NCBI RefSeq assembly: GCF_030272615.1
Contig: NC_081405.1
Location: 311,813,235 to 311,877,234, forward strand
DNA length: 64,000 nt
Reading direction: 5' to 3'
DNA from: Cryptomeria japonica
Lineage: Eukaryota > Streptophyta > Pinopsida > Cupressales > Cupressaceae
Shown: piece after piece, positions 47,672-60,459 of the stretch
How the letters are laid out: every line of letters begins with the position of its first letter
Numbering within the stretch: position 1 is the stretch's first letter
The notes under the pieces: generated by a model
Databases searched by the model: none
Told to the model about the DNA's origin: nothing
Seen by the model: only the letters and a program-made list of their open reading frames with translations
Translations under genes and position numbers: made by a program

Positions 47672-48721
47672 ATATGTTTTTCTTTTTAATTTGGTAATTC
47701 TAGTTCTTGTCTAAAATCATATTATATATGTTATATTGTATGATCTTCATCTTTTTTCCTACTTTTAAAGTTTTTGTCAATAACTAAATTATAGTTAAAA
47801 AAATCGACTAATTGCATTCTTAGGTTTTTCAATTAAATTCATGACAAAGTTATCATTACGATTTTGTGAAAACTCAAATTTAAACTTTTTCCTCACAAAT
47901 AATTCACTAAATTTCAAATTCTAGTTATAATTAATAAATATTATTAATAAATGCATCTAATTGAAATTTAATTGACATGTTTACACTTATATATTTTAAT
48001 TACATAATTCTTATGTTCACTATTTTGTATACAAATTAATAATGCATCACCTCAAATGAGTATTAGTTACATTAAACAAATATAAATTTTGTTAAAACTC
48101 AAATTAAAACATTTGCCTTACCAATATTTCACTAAATTTCAAACAATAAAATAAAACAAATCAAATTTAAGAAAATAACATACTAGTTACAATAAATAAA
48201 TATTTCTAATATTTATAACAAATATTATTATTTGATTTATTATTTGATTCGTTGAAACTCTATATCAAAGTAGCATATAGAACTGTTCTAGTTATAGATA
48301 TATTTTGAAGCCATAGAATTACCTCTATCTGTGACCATGTTAACCGATTTTCTTTTTAATAGAAACTCTAATTTGCTACGTACGAAGATTGAACCTAATC
48401 AAGATTACCCTATGCTGGTGATACGAAGAATGCACCTAATCACATGAGAAATCACTTGAAAAGTTTAATAGTTTCATCTATGTATGGTTGTGCTACCAGT
48501 CTTTATTTTGATTCGATAAGACAATTTTTAGGTTTAAGATAGTTGGAGTTGGGTCTTAATGATAAGTGCTTATACTTTCAGATATCTATTTTGGATAACT
48601 TTAAATCACACACATTAAACAACATATTAAATCTAAATAATGTCAGTCAACTCTGAATGTTTAACATTTTAACCTAAAAATTAAAAATCAAAACTGAATA
48701 TATATGATTTAATGATGGAAA
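47672..48721. other. AT-rich spacer, no gene
   Basis: Dominated by AAATTTAA/TTAATAAATA words. Nothing identifiable. Confidence 0.4.
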
Positions 48722-49291
48722 ATGAAGGTAGAACTGAATCCTATCTATATAGGTGTTGGAAAGAGGAAGTGGGGACTGTGGGTGTCTAATATTAGAGAGC
48801 CAATGAAGAATAAGAAGATATGGCTGGGTTCATTTCCCACACCAGAGATGGCTGCTTGTGCACATGATGCAGCTGCATTAGCCTTAAGAGGGCAGTCTAC
48901 CAGTTTTAATTTTCCTAAATTGGTTCACTCCCTTCCTTACACTGCAGCGGACATTCAAGCTGCAGTATGAGCTGCATATTATTGTTCCAGTTTCCAACAA
49001 CCAGAAGAAGAACAAGTGCCCCATCTGTGCTCCAGCGACAACAATGATGATTACAATGATTTCCCAGACCTAGAACTCCCACTGCACAATGCCAGTAATG
49101 AAACTAAATCTGGTGATGTTGCAGTATCTGATAACAAAAAGGAGGTGGTCGATTCATAGCTTGATTGGCCCACCTTTCTAATGAACATGGCAGATCGAGT
49201 GACATTTGTGTTTTCTCTCCTCTTTCATAACCAGTTCTCTGAAGAACAAGATCAAGATCACCAGTTTATGTCTCTTTGGGATTTTACATAA
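48722..49291 (+). pseudogene. ERF: AP2/ERF transcription factor relic
   Basis: The AP2/ERF domain is clear at residues about 8-67: [20 protein letters not shown], then [20 protein letters not shown], then LALRG and [11 protein letters not shown]. ERFs bind GCC/DRE elements with Arg/Trp contacts of the three-stranded sheet. Here the first Arg of the usual YRGVR is Ile and the second is Gly, the usual Lys of WGKW is Leu and the usual Glu of SEIRE is Asn, so DNA binding would be impaired. The open frame ends at TGA 48968-48970. The same frame continues with an acidic region and a TAG at 49157, ending LWDFT at 49291, which resembles a normal ERF tail. No N-terminal extension precedes the domain. 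A short 82-residue protein remains possible. Confidence 0.8.
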
Positions 49292-50274
49292 AAAACTATG
49301 CAAATAATTAAGCATCATTATTTAGCAAAAGTTAATATCGGAAGACCCTATCTAGTAGATAAATGAAGAGAATAACTAAGGTTTAGCTGGGGCAGCCAAT
49401 GTTACAATTTTATTGGTAAGATCGGGTTTACTACAGAAATAAGAAACATCCTGCTATTATTACTCATGTAGTGCTATCATTTTAATGGAGATGAACGCAT
49501 ATATGGATTCAGAATTATTTTTCTTTGTGAATGTGAATCCCTTTACTTACCTAGCCATGGCATTTGAATGGATCAAAGTGCACTAAAAAAGTTTCAAACT
49601 TTTTTGGGTAGAACATTATCGAAAGTAAACAAAAAATAAATTAAACTACAAACAATGTTGAAAGTGGTTAAATAGTTGGAATTCATTCTACCCACTTCTA
49701 TCTCACGAACTTTGAGGTTCAAGTATCATAAGCAACATTTATTATTACTATAGTTTATTGACCTCAAGATGACTAAAAACACTCCTTCTAGGACATATCA
49801 TTTGTATGGCTCTAGTAGATGACAATTTATAATGCGATTTTGGAGTTGGTCCAGAAAATATAGAAAAATATCAATGAGACAGCCACATAAATCCCAATGC
49901 TTACCACAGTCTGAAATGTAGAGGCTATGGAAAAATATCAAACGCATATTAAATCTTCTAAGAGGTGAATTCATATTAAAAAAAAATTGTGAGATCGAAA
50001 GCTATAGTAATGAATGATGATTGATGATATCTTTCTTTTTTTTCAATTAAGAGGACTCTAGAGTTTAGTCTAGTGATTTGGAGCATAAGTCTTTATAGGT
50101 TATTCCAGCGTACTTTCATCTACATTGCATGGAAATTAAGAGTTAGAATTCATGACCTGAGTTATCTCATCTACATTGCATGGAAATTAAGAGTTAGAAT
50201 TCATGACTTGAGTTATCTAAAGTTGTAGTCGAAACTAAGAGAGCTAATTTTTGGGATCTTTGCAATCTATAATG
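49292..50274. other. No identifiable feature
   Basis: Anonymous sequence. A short direct duplication (CATCTACATTGCATGG, then AAGAGTTAGAATTCATGAC) is seen at 50118-50155 and 50170-50207. Confidence 0.4.
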
Positions 50275-50292
50275 TTGATTGTTGCTGTTATT
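50275..50292 (+). repeat. LINE target-site duplication, left copy
   Basis: TTGATTGTTGCTGTTATT, adjoining the element's poly-A end (poly-T on this strand). It matches 58237-58254 at 17 of 18 bases. Confidence 0.85.
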
Positions 50293-50780
50293 TTTTTTTA
50301 TTCGGTAAAGCCAAAGTCATAATTATATTGATTGTGTAGAATTTACAGAGCTAAGATAGCTAATAGATATTTAACAGAGTTCAAAATGGAAGCATCTATA
50401 TGCCTTCTTATAAGTGAAGAAGGAATGCAATGAGGCAGTCCACGGAAGACATAAGGTGTCCTTCCAAATTTAGCATATAAGTCTAAAGATTTCTTTAAAA
50501 AACTTAAAGTCTAAATGGCAGAAGCTTTGGTGCCCTTATAACAGAAATTATACTGACTAAAACAAAATACTCGCTCAAAAGTCTAAAACAGTAAGCTTTA
50601 AATAGAACTTAAGGGGGACCTAGCTTGCAATTTCCTTGTGGGCTTCAGATTGTAGGTGCTCATTCCTCACTCTCCCATGGCCTCTACTCAGAGAGTGACC
50701 CCTACCACGGCCTATTCTGAACCTGCGACGCCCCTGCTAGCACCACCCTTGCATGCCTGTTCCATTTGAGGGTTCTCGTC

Positions 50781-51400
50781 TTATGCTTCCAGAGGTAGTA
50801 TGCCGCTGAGTCTTGCAAATTGGATTAGGTCATCCTCTCTGCCCAGGTCTTCTGAATTTTCTCCCAGGAACCACCATTTAAGGTAGCCAAGGCCAACTCC
50901 AGCAAATACCCGATGCCTATCCAAATCCTTTCCTTTCAGGTCAAGCAGGAAAGGATAGTAGTTAATTAGTTCTCCATGGGCATTAAATAGGATTCTGTCG
51001 CCTGGCCGAGGAGCCCCAGAGTCATGAATAGCCTTATTTCTTGGAGCTCTTGGGTGACCTCCTCTGGAAAAATCTTCTTCATGAGGGTCCAAACTGCTTG
51101 CTTGGCAAGTTTTAGATCCAGCAGAGAGGCAACGAACCTTGAGGAGATGCTAGTGTTGTCCCATGGATACTCATCTTTGTTCAGGTTCCCGCTACCCAAG
51201 ATCATCTTGACTGCCAATATGAGAGGGAAATCCAAGTAGAGGAGAAGGCGCTTGAGCCTCAGGTTTGTTATTTTCCAGAATGAGACTTGGCACGTCGATG
51301 CTGAGAGGGAAATTGGAGTGTCTTCTCCAAAATAGGAGGTGGGCTTGGGATAAACACTCATTGTGAAACCAAAAGGAGGCTCTGTCGACATGATTGGCAA
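50781..51400 (-). pseudogene. Extra ORF downstream of LINE RNase H, unknown function
   Basis: Two overlapping open frames: 51400-50966 (144 codons, starting MPIMSTEPPFGF) and 51092-50781 (103 codons). One frameshift near 50990-51000 would join LFMTLGLLGQ to GDRILFNAHGELINYYPF and LGYLKWWFLGENSEDLG. The joined frame would be about 200 residues. It is separated from RNase H by about 510 bases without an open frame. I recognise no domain. It could be a 3' ORF of this LINE lineage, read-through host sequence (3' transduction) or a captured gene fragment. Confidence 0.5.
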
Positions 51401-51909
51401 TGCAGGCTATGAAACAAGAAGGAGAAAATCAGAGCTCTGAGAATAATTGGCAAGAGAATGAAATCAAATTGCAGAAAATCAATGCGAAGAAATAGGCTAC
51501 CACACTCTTTAACGCCAAATGATGGATAGATTTGCATTAAATTTTCTAGCTAAGGTGGCGAGGGATGTTTGTCCTCGACATGCCAAATCTCCCATTCAGG
51601 CCACACAAACCATAAGTTGATTTGACAGTTTGCCAGCTAGGTCTTGTAAGGTGGATCAGGGGAAGCTTAGATAATAACTGCAACTTGGATGACATAACTG
51701 GATATGGGCCCACTCTTCCCATAATAGGTAAGATTTAAATTTGAAATTGAAGTAACCGTTACACTTAGCCGCCAAGGTTAAATTTAATTTTTGCGCTATT
51801 AATGAAGCTTTAATTAGCTTTTGCATATTCCTGAAGTGACCCTTGCATCTGAATTGAAGTCCTCTGAGGCCCTTGCCTAACTAGTGCGATGGTCTGCTTG
51901 AATAATAGG

Positions 51910-54900
51910 TAGATTTCCCTAATCCCAACTGTACAGGTAGGTTCCTTGAGCAACTATTTTTGAGAGAGCATCTACCTTTGAGTTTGCTTCTCTGTAGATG
52001 TGTTTTGTTTCATAGTTTTCTATCCTATCCAGGCTTGCAATTATATTGTGTAAGATTCCCTGCAATCTCCAATTCGGAGTATTTTTTGTCTTGATCGCAT
52101 TTATTGCTATCTCTGAATCACCCTCCACTAAAATGTTATTTAAACCATGTTTTATGCAATCTATCAGTCCAAATTGCAAAGCTTTGAATTCTGCTATGTT
52201 GTTTGTGTCTGGGGGTATCAACTTTGCCATTTTCCCAAGAATTTCTCCTGTGAGATCTTTGATTACATATCCTATGCCTGAAGGACCTAGGTTGCCTCTA
52301 GAAGCGCCATCAAAATTTAGTTTTAATGAGCCAGGATTTGGTGGAGACTAGATAGCAGCCTTTCTCATATTGTCTTTTTTCCCAAGGGAAGGAGAAATCC
52401 TGATTCCATGCCAATTTTTCCTAATGCTTTCATCCCATGATGAGAAAGCTTTAGGTAGTCACAAAGAAAAGGCTATCTTGTAGTTGACTGAATCAACTAT
52501 AACCGATTCAATTGAGTTCAAGATTGTTTCTAATCTTCTGGATTTGTTATAAAAAATTCTACGATTCCTCTCATTCCAAATTTCCTAGACTAAACATGAT
52601 GGGGATACTTCCATAATTGAGCTCAGGGTGGACTCCTTACTTAGGATAGGCTAGCTTTGGAATAGGGATTTAATGTCATTTGGTAGGGCTGTGATCAGAC
52701 CAAGTTTAGAACAGAGCCATCACCAACATTTGGATGCAAAGGGACAAGTGAGTAGTAGATGGTCCACTTACTGTGATTGAGCTTTGCACATGATCCACCT
52801 AGAGGGTCCTACGTACCCCATTTTTGTGAACTTTTCTACAATTAAGATTTTCCTCTGATAGGCTAGCCATGCAAAGATCCCTGCCTTAGGAATGACTTTA
52901 GAACTCCAAAACAACTTCTTAGGAATATCCAGTTGATCCTGAACAGCGTTGCTGACTAGTACTCTGTAACCATCTATAGGATTGTAGTGCCCTGTTTTGG
53001 AAGGTGTGCATATTAAAGAATCATTCCCTCTTCTTGGATTGACATTTCTTTCTTTTAAGAGCCCTGTAAGTTGATCTAAATTATTTGTAGAGGTTGGAAC
53101 TCCTTCCAATGATTTTCATCTCTAACTTTGGGAACTGGGTGAGCCATCATTAATCAGATAATCTCTCACTCTGACACCCTAGTGATGCTTAAGCCAGTTC
53201 TCTGTTATAGGAATGTTTAGTGAATTCACAATAGGTGGGTAGCCTCCCCAAGAATCCTCCCCAAAAAGGCTTGAAAATTCATCCCGGATGTCCCATGTGA
53301 GCTGGTATGAGATCAGATTTCTGTAGGAGATTAAAAAATTCCATGTTCTTGATCCCTTGGGGAATGAGTTTTCTCTTAGAAGATTGAGAGGTTCTTGATC
53401 TGGTAATTATTTTGTAGCTAGCATTCTATCCCATGTGGTATTGGGATTCTTATTGAACTTCAATGCTAGTTTGGCCCCTAAAGCTTTATTTTGCAATTTG
53501 AGGTCCTTAATGCCTAAACCCCCTAGGACCTTGGGCTTGATTATTTTTTCCCATGCAATTAGAGCTATTCTATGTTTCTCCTTTGTATTTTGCCAAAAAA
53601 AGTTCCTCATTTTCTTAATTAAAAAGGCATTTGCACCCGCTGAGAGAGATAGAATGGATAATAGATAAATGGGCAGGGCTGATATCACTGCTTGAATCAT
53701 CACTAGTCTTCCTACCCAAGACAACCATTTCCCTTTCCAGGAGTTTGAGGTCTAATCCACTTTTATCTTAAGAGGATCCCATGATTTAGCATTCCTCGTG
53801 CCATGGTCAATTGGGATACCCAAATGGATACAAGGGAGGGATCCTTCACTACAATCCAGAATTGAAAGTATTTTGGACTGCAAGAGTTTAGAGGTAGAAA
53901 AGAAATAGGCCTTCGACTTGTCCTTATTCCTTATTTGGCCTAAAGCTTTCCCAAAGGTGTCTAGAATCTGTTTTAGATGGGAAGCTTCTTTGACTTTTAA
54001 TGCCCCTAAGAGGAGATTGTCATCTACAAACTGCTGATGTGTGATTGCAAAGTTTCTGGTTACTTTGATTCCCTCTAAAACATTGTTCATATGGCTTCTT
54101 TTTATTGTCCTTCCCAAAACCTCCCCCATTATAATGTAGAGAAAAGGAGAGATAGGATCTCCTTGTCTGATTCCCCCTGTCAAGGAAAAAAAGCCTTCGG
54201 GTTTCCCATTTACCAAGATTGAGAATTTTGGAGTGGAGATGCATTCAAAAACCCAATCAATCCATTGGTTTGCAAAACCAAAGGCTTGCATAACCTTGCA
54301 AAGAAAGTGCCAATCTACACTATCATAAGCCTTTGATATATCTACTTTAATCATTATACTTGGTCTTTTTGTGCTTTGGAGAGTATGGATTACTTCTTGT
54401 GCTATTATAGCTCCATGAAGAATTGAATGACCTACTACAAACCCTGTTTGTTCTTCTACAATAATTGATTCCATGAGGGGCTTCATTCTATTCATCATAA
54501 CTTTTGAAAGGATTTTATAAACTATTTTGCAAAGTGAGATAGGTCTGAAATCTCCCAGTTTTAATGCATTCTCTTTCTTTGGGATGAGGACGATGAATGT
54601 GTTTTTTAATTCCTTAAGTCTCCTTCCTGATCTTCTTGAGCATTCCAGAGCTTCCACAAGATCTTGAGCAAGGATGTGCTAGCACTTCTTAAAGAAATCC
54701 GTTGGAAAGCCATCCGAGCTAGGAGCTTTACCCGAGGGCAGTTGATTGAGGGCTTGAAATAATTCATCCATCTTTATTCTCTCATTAAGATTTTGATTCT
54801 ACTCATCTGTTATGATCTTGGGGGTCACTTCCAACATCTTTTTTTGCTTTGACAGTTGAGAGCCTTAAAGATTATTTAGAAGATTGAAGAAGAAAGATTA

Positions 54901-56113
54901 TTTCCTTCTTGATTTCATAAGGATCCTCTATGATCTGGTTGTCCTTGGACTCTAGTTTTGATATCCAGTTCTTGCTCCTTCTAATCTTTGTTACATTGTG
55001 GAATAACTTAGTGTTTTTGTCTCCCATACTAAGTCGTTTCTCCCTCGATTTCTACTTCCAAAATATTTCTTCTTTAGATAAGATGTCCTCATATTCCAAT
55101 AGGAGCATCTTTTCTTGTTGGAAGGATTCCTGGTCCATACCTTCCTGGATGATCTTATCATTTAGAGATGCCAATCTACCGTCTATAAAATTTTTTATAG
55201 AGAAGATATTTTTGAAGTGCTAGGAGTTCCATTGAAGCAATTTTTGTTTGACAATTTTCAACTTAGCAGTAAAGAAGAAGAGTTTTGAGCCTTCCACCAA
55301 CGCTTCCTACCACTAGTTTTCTATCAAAGTGAGAAAGTTTTTGTCTTTCATCCACATGTTCTCAAACCTGAATGGGGCTTTGCAATTTATCTTATTGCCA
55401 TTCAAGGAGAGAAATATGGGATAATGATCTGATCCTGAACAAAAAACAACAGAGGATGAAGGGGAGATTGGAAAGCACCTCAAATCTCTTTGCCAGAAGA
55501 ATCTATCTATTTTCTCTGCAATATTTCTAAATCCCTTCTTTCTATTTGTCCAAGTGAACAAACACCTAACTCTATTTCCATCAGGCCATTCCTATCAATC
55601 TAATTGTTGAAGTCCTACTGAGTTCCACCTAAGCGAATTAATCCTCCCCTTTTATTAGAAGCTCTTCTGATAGCATTGAAGGCTTCTCCTATAAAGAGTT
55701 GTTCCTTAGTTAAAGAAGACAGGACTACATGTAAGGAAGACCATAAGAGTCATTTTTTGAGGGGGGGAGACTGGGCCATAAGTATTTGTATCAAAGAAAG
55801 ATGAATTGGACTAGAGATGAAGAACTTTTGCCAAGATCCAATTTCTGTTTGAAGCAATGCCATTAACTTTAACTTGGGAAGGCTTCTAGATTATCATTAG
55901 GCCTCCTAAAGCCCCTTCTGAATCCACTATCACTTGTGAGGAAGTTATAAAATGGGGGCTAATTCCACTACCAAATGGAACTACTTGCATATTATCCAGC
56001 TTTGTTTCCCGTAAAAAAATGATTTCTGCACTGACCAAAAGAATCCTCCTTTTGATCACCCTTTGTTTGTTAGGGACATTGAGGCCCCTAACATTCCATG
56101 ATAAGGTTTTCAT
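51910..56113 (-). pseudogene. LINE ORF2: endonuclease, reverse transcriptase, RNase H
   Basis: ATG at 56113 begins MKTLSWNVRGLN (AP-endonuclease fold; Asn in WNVRG, Glu in FLRETKL), with the C-terminal GSDHYPIFLSL near 55430. RT (54657-53752) holds FIVLIPKKENALKLGDFRPI, KVDISKAYDSVDW, GGIRQGDPISPFLY and the catalytic FVDDNLLL, normal for plant L1. Then MSWVGRLVMIQAVISALPIY (53724), a zf-RVT-like LFWSSKVIPKAGIFAWL (53000) and RNase H (52330-51919), with FDGASRGN, NIAEFKALQ, EGDSEIAI and NSKVDAL supplying the four acidic positions. A frame change separates endonuclease and RT, and scattered stops occur, so it is dead although the catalytic residues survive. Confidence 0.9.
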
Positions 56114-56375
56114 TTCTATTTAGGAAGGGGATTCCTCTTCCCTACTTTCCAAAGGTCTTGAAGTTTTTATTGATTCTCAGCAGCACCATCTAAAGATCTA
56201 ACTTCTATAAGATATTTTTGGCCTTTCTTAGGAGGGTAAGAGCCAAAGTCTGGTTTTTCCAATCCCTCTTGAATCTGATGTAGGCCTAGATTTCTTTTTT
56301 CTTTGACCTGAGAGTACAGGACTACTAAGGGGGTATCTAGATTGTGTCCGGGTCTTCATCCTGGACTTTTAGATC

Positions 56376-58199
56376 CTACAGAAGTTTCTTAGCATTTTGA
56401 TCTAAAGAGAAGCCCATATCTTGAGGGGCTGAAGTCGAAGATAGCATGGATGGGATTGGGCTATCCATTGATAGATTAAGATACTGTCCTGCTGAAGGAA
56501 AATCCAAGGAAGAGTGGATCTCACCATCAGATAGAAAAGGTTCTTGATCCTCTTCTAAATCAACTATAAGATTATTTTCAATGACCTCCTCTTCCTGTAG
56601 GATTTTAGCAATATGCAAAGGTTTATTGATAGGTTTATTTAGGTGGAGGGAACCTTTCTGCTTATTGCGTCATAGACTGGTTTTCTTTTTGGGTACCTTA
56701 GAAGGAGGTTGGGAGAAGATATTAAAAGCTCCTCTAGAGAAGGAAGGAGTTTTCTTTTGACCAAATAGACTTCTAACCACTTTTTGAAACTGCAACTTTA
56801 GAATCAAGGAAAGAATGAGAGGGGGACAACTATGAGGAGAAAGAGGAGTGGATGGGGAGACCATACCTATACTACAGTGAAGCAAATCACCTTGAGACTC
56901 TTTAGGGCGGTGGTTAGATATAGGAGTGAGAAGCATCTGTGGCTCTAAAGGAGTTGAAGGCACCAGAAAGGAGACATGTGCTCTGTCTTGAGGTTGATGA
57001 GTGGCGATCCTGCCTAGCTGATTTGCCTCCACTGTAGGTGGAACCAATAGATTATCATGAGCCCTGACCAACTTCTAACCTTCTTTCTCTAGCGTAGCTT
57101 GCTGTTGAGATTGGTATGTGAGGTGAATAGCGCCCATTGAGGCTTCCATTGAGCTATTTTTGATTATTTGGTTTTGAAGAATACATTTGCCAGGGATTTG
57201 CTTGCCCAGCCTTTGCACTTTTTGCTTCCATCTTCCCATTTTTGAAATGATTTCTAGGACGTTGTAGAAGCCTTTTTGAAGATCAATCTCCACATAGATG
57301 TTTGCTACACCTCCTTTAAGACCTTTCAGAAAATCATCCTCGATACCCACTAGGGTTCCTAAAGAATCACCAATTTTCAACAAAGCCTCCGGGCACCAAA
57401 ACTCAGATGGAAGGCCCACTAAAGACAACTTGATAGGGGAATTCTCAAATCTATGATTCACCAGATCAAAGCATGGTTTCCAATTTATAAATTTGAAAGA
57501 TGACCCTTGGAAAGAGTCATCACACACACTCTAGAAGAAAGAAATCATTCTGTAGCAGTTTGATTGTAATCAAACTTGGAAAAGAGGACATCCACCAGGA
57601 GATTATGTTTTTTCTATTCTCGCCTATACCACAACATTGTGCAAAAGAGGCATTTTCTTTGAAACAGACAATCATGGGGTTGATAGAATCGGAAGGTAGG
57701 ACAAAAAGTTTGCTACCCATGGTTTTCTGGCTCCATTTTTGATACTTGCAGGCAAAGTTAGGAGGTAGACGATGGAAAGAAGGTTTTTTAAAACCCAATT
57801 TATTGGTGCTCCTGAAGGGCATGGAAGGAGTAGTTGTAGGGAAAGTCTTCATAGTCTGGTGACCATCATGGTTACGGGCCAGAGATGCATTGAAAGCAGA
57901 GCATTTCTGAACCCTAGCTGAGATGGGGATATTATTAGGGCCTGTCGCCACTTTCTTTGTCCAGGAATCCAAGCTTAAGTGTTTTCGAGGGTTTACGGCT
58001 TGAGCATTGAAGCCCAGCCAAGATTTCCTTTGAAGAGTCTGATTCTCCATTCCATGTGTGATCAAGGGCATATGGTATGAGTGCGGAGTTTGAAAACACA
58101 CTAATTTCTTTACCACTGGTGGAGGATCTCTAATAGAGAGATGTTGTGGGCTCCATGGCCTCCCAGACCCCCTACCAGGCCTTTATTCGAACCCGCCAT
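56376..58199 (-). pseudogene. LINE ORF1 (RNA-binding protein), decayed
   Basis: ATG at 58199 (MAGSNKGLVGG) follows the element's 5' end by 37 bases. Reading moves to the frame 58116-57520, then to 57527-57075, which has the DUF4283-like LSLVGLPSEFWCPEALLKIG and VEIDLQKGF typical of plant L1 ORF1. The tail (57071-56376) is Pro/Ser-rich, then acidic. I see no CCHC knuckle. Frameshifts lie near 58110 and 57520. Confidence 0.75.
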
Positions 58200-58236
58200 G
58201 GCTCTACACTAGAGCAAGGCCATTGGAGGTCTATCC

Positions 58237-58254
58237 TTGATTGTTGTTGTTATT
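58237..58254 (+). repeat. LINE target-site duplication, right copy
   Basis: TTGATTGTTGTTGTTATT; differs from the left copy at one base and abuts the 5' end of the LINE. Confidence 0.85.
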
Positions 58255-60459
58255 GCATTAGATCACTATATCATTTTTTACATCAATGTTTTGAAATCAT
58301 GAAAGAGAACTAAAATTTTTTCTGTTATCCAAAATATTGACCAAAAAATATTAACACTATCTAATATCAAATTCAGAAACAATGTCAATTGTGAATGTTC
58401 ACTCTAACGATGATGTAGTGAAGTGGCTTTCAGTCTTGAACAACGCAGAGTCAAAGATCTCTTACATAGGTCTGTAAAAAGTAGACAGACAAGGTTCATA
58501 AGAATACTCAAGACTGGTGTATTATAAAAAACTGTATAAAAAGGCATTTTTGAACCTATTGTTTAAATTCCGAAGAAGAAATCTACTTTCTTGTCACTAT
58601 GCGGACCGTACAAATAGATTTCTGAAATTTTCATAAAGAAGGTGAAGTGCATAGGGAGATGGAACTGAAAATTTTGAGTTTTGCATTATAAATTTGTGAG
58701 CTCTTCTTGTCTATTGAATGCTTCCAAACTGTTGCATTGCTTTCAAAATGTTTTGGATTCTTCCCTCTTGAAAGGTTCTTGGCAGAATTTGCCATGTTGC
58801 TTTTGATTTCTTTGGCAAATAAATGATTTTCATTTGAGAATCAAACATATTTTCGTGGGTAATACAGTTTTGTGGCAAAAGTTAAAGTTTCAATATCACA
58901 TATACGTAATCATAATGGGATTTCATACTTGGTACATGAAATTTGGGGACAATATTAGGGTGGGTTGAAAGTATGTTTAAATCAAGATATAGTATCTTGA
59001 CAGAATTATTCTGTCAGTTGGAGAATGTACCCTTGAATGTTTGACTTATAATTTCTTTTAAAGATAAAAGTCTAAAATATATTAATATAAAAATTATACA
59101 CATAAAGTGTACATAAGGAGGACAAACCAGTTTGCGAGATAAACAAGTTACAATAAGAAAAATTTGTTTTGAGAAAAGAAAAATTTGTCTTGAGAAACTA
59201 AGAACAAAGACAAGTAAACCAAATAGCAGTCCAGCTACAACTGAGATACATAAGCCGCTGGGAGACAAAATCCCAAAAAACTAGAGATGCAACATAGGGA
59301 AAATCATTGGTAAACCAACAACCCTATCCTAAATGCATATATATTTGTACCTATGGATCTCAAAATATGCCCCTCACACTTGAAAGATCCATTAGGCAGG
59401 GGTTTCTTTGATGCTTTGCTAGATTCAATTTATTAGTTAACACCTTTTTAAAGGAGTTAAGTTATATTTGTTGGCATTTTGCATTAGAATAAGTTGCATA
59501 CAACAGTTTGTTAATTACATATGAGAGTTCCGGACTTAGTTGATTAGTTTAAAAATGGTTTGTATTGCCTATGTAGATGAATCGGGTATTCTAATATTTC
59601 ATATGGTATCAAAGCGCTCACATATTCTCTGTCTATTAAATACAGCCATAACTATGTACATTAAAAAAGTTTGATGATGGCATGAGAAATGTATATCAAA
59701 GATTGTTTTTGTTTGTTGTTGCTTGCTTTGCTAATGAACATATTCAAGGCATAGCTTATTAATATGCTCTCGTATTTAGAATTGGATAGATGAAACTCTT
59801 TTCTCCTATGGATCGATACCTAACCTATATAATTAGATTCCTATCCTAGATGAATGGATGCCTATCTCATTTGGCTAGAAGTACATGAGTATGCAATCGA
59901 ACCAAAGATAAATTAATTAATTAATAAAAAATAAATTAGTGAGAATTTTGGATTACGTTATGTGTGTCATTACATTTTGGAAAACCTATAGTTTGCTAGA
60001 AAGTGACAGGAATTGTTTGTTCCATCTATTGAGCTTATTATCAATTTTAATTTTAAACCATAGCTATACTTCCTTCAAATTGGGGCAAATGGGAAATGGG
60101 ATGCTAGGATACCTCACTTGTTTGGTAGGACCACCCCATTGAAATCCATATTTGGTAAACCAAGGTGGGTGGTGCTCAACATGGGTGATATGGTTTGGTT
60201 TTATGGATTTATTCACATCCATGAAATCATTGGTTGTAGTATTTTAAAACATAAAAAAATCCATAGATATTATTTAACTGTTATGTACATGTTTATGTGT
60301 TCACAATATAGCTCTGACAAAAAAATTACCCGCTTATCATTCTTTCTACATTGTGCATGGCATACACATGGAAACATATGCATGTACATCAATATGTTCT
60401 ATTCAAATATATATGCATTGATTGAAATGTATATCTTAGGATGCCCTAGAGGCTTGAGA
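58255..60459. other. No identifiable feature (2.2 kb)
   Basis: AT-rich with no recognised coding region, LTR end or RNA gene. ORFs at 59014-59268 (-) and 60118-60465 (+) have no family signature. Confidence 0.4.

Larger units (their letters stand above)
50293..58236 (-). mobile_element. L1-type LINE, near full length (7.9 kb)
   Basis: Non-LTR retrotransposon bounded by an 18-bp target duplication with one mismatch. The minus strand carries, in order, ORF1, ORF2 (endonuclease, RT, zinc-finger-like region, RNase H), then a further ORF and a 3' end reading GGCTTTACCGAATAAAAAAA. That tail and the long duplication are typical of target-primed reverse transcription by plant L1s. Frameshifts and stops make it inactive. 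Confidence 0.9.

Noticed and set aside
58185-58205. GGGTTCGAAT resembling a tRNA B-box on the minus strand
   Set aside because: It lies at the 5' end of the LINE next to the ORF1 start; no cloverleaf can be drawn.
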